Assembly (NCBI RefSeq): GCF_003628555.1
Contig: NZ_CP021731.1
Location: forward strand, 4,216,001 to 4,280,000
Length of the DNA: 64,000 nt
From: Azoarcus sp. DN11
Lineage (GTDB): Bacteria > Pseudomonadota > Gammaproteobacteria > Burkholderiales > Rhodocyclaceae
Direction: 5' to 3'
Of the stretch, positions 63,814 through 64,000 are shown piece by piece; positions within the stretch are counted from its first letter, which is position 1, and each line of letters opens with the position of its first letter. The translations under genes were made by a program, and so were the position numbers. The notes below the pieces were generated by a model. It was not told the DNA's origin. It saw only the letters and a list, made by a program, of their open reading frames with translations, and did not search any database.

Positions 63814-63890
63814 ATGGGCGTCCCCAATCATGGGTGCATTTTGCCCAACAATGGGTGCATTTCCCCCGGTCATGGGCGAAACCCCCCAGC
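63814..63890. repeat. Short direct repeats (ATGGG(T/C)G...CCC), possible insertion sequence end
   Basis: ATGGG begins units at 63814, 63830, 63851 and 63872. The last three are spaced by exactly 21 nt, and two share ATGGGTGCATTT followed by a C run. Each unit can pair GGG with its CCC. Such multiple internal repeats are typical of the ends of IS21-type elements, and a GTG start with a good ribosome site follows at 63992. The element identity is inferred. Confidence 0.6.
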
Positions 63891-63991
63891 ATGTGTCAGG
63901 AATTCCCCGCGCAAATCATCCAGTTTTCCCCACATACGCGTTGCCCCCCTCCGGCTAGGGTGAACTTACCCAATCGTGACGGAGGCGTACC

Positions 63992-64000
63992 GTGTACCTG
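63992..64000 (+). CDS. Possible start of a gene cut by the window edge
   Basis: GTG TAC CTG at the very edge is preceded by GGAGG at 63981-63985, 6 nt before the GTG, a good ribosome-binding site. Upstream sequence from 63936 (TACGCGTTGCCCCC, TAGGGTGAAC) could contain a promoter. Only three codons are visible, so the product is unknown; the repeats before it suggest a transposase. Confidence 0.35.

Overview
The window is high-GC chromosomal DNA from a betaproteobacterium, most like the Azoarcus/Aromatoleum/Thauera group (Rhodocyclales). The grounds are the tRNA-Tyr/Gly/Thr-tuf-tRNA-Trp-secE order, a PhaM-type PHA granule protein, a fused acyl-CoA mutase, a Liv-type transporter joined to acyl-CoA/aryl-CoA ligases, and many two-component systems. 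The genus cannot be fixed from sequence reading alone. Coding density is high and gaps are short.

Layout. 1-2,115 (minus): tRNA-Tyr, tRNA-Gly, tRNA-Thr, tuf, tRNA-Trp and the start of secE, read from a near-consensus sigma70 promoter. 2.2-5.2 kb: FAD-linked D-lactate dehydrogenase-type oxidase, a membrane-anchored methyltransferase and an orphan ParA-like ATPase. 5.3-9.1 kb: a LuxR-type response regulator divergent from a periplasmic binding protein and a hybrid kinase. 9.1-11.7 kb: phaM, an AEC transporter and a CaiB/BaiF racemase.

12.0-20.6 kb (plus) is the most unusual region. It holds a radical SAM protein with a CX8CX2C cluster motif, a small FMN-binding split-barrel protein, a cobalamin-binding radical SAM protein, then S-adenosylmethionine synthetase, adenine phosphoribosyltransferase and an MTA/SAH (and 5'-deoxyadenosine) nucleosidase, followed by a sulfonate/nitrate-type ABC importer. 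Read together this looks like an unknown radical-SAM pathway that carries its own SAM supply and by-product recycling, and perhaps its own substrate uptake.

20.7-29.4 kb (minus): an operon for an AMP-forming acid:CoA ligase, LivG, LivH, LivM, binding protein and LivF, then a PaaK-like aryl-CoA ligase, with a palindromic TetR-like operator candidate upstream. 29.7-35.5 kb (minus): a probable extracellular electron transfer operon (monoheme cytochrome c, decaheme MtrA, MtrB/PioB barrel and a CbcL-like multiheme c/cytochrome b fusion), next to a NarL-type kinase/regulator pair (35.8-38.5 kb) and a strong palindrome. 38.8-46.3 kb: DedA, a GAF-GGDEF-EAL protein, glutamate dehydrogenase and IcmF mutase. 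46.4-50.5 kb: AraC regulator, hybrid kinase and OmpR-type regulator. 50.5-54.0 kb (minus): ZnuA/ZnuB-type zinc transport genes, a porin and a small Cys/His protein, with no ZnuC. 54.1-58.3 kb (minus): Kup potassium transporter with KdpE and a shortened KdpD. 58.5-60.8 kb: VOC protein, neutral zinc metallopeptidase and a TenA/heme-oxygenase-like protein. 60.9-63.8 kb: a NarL-type kinase/regulator pair. The right edge carries short direct repeats and a possible GTG start, perhaps the end of an insertion sequence.
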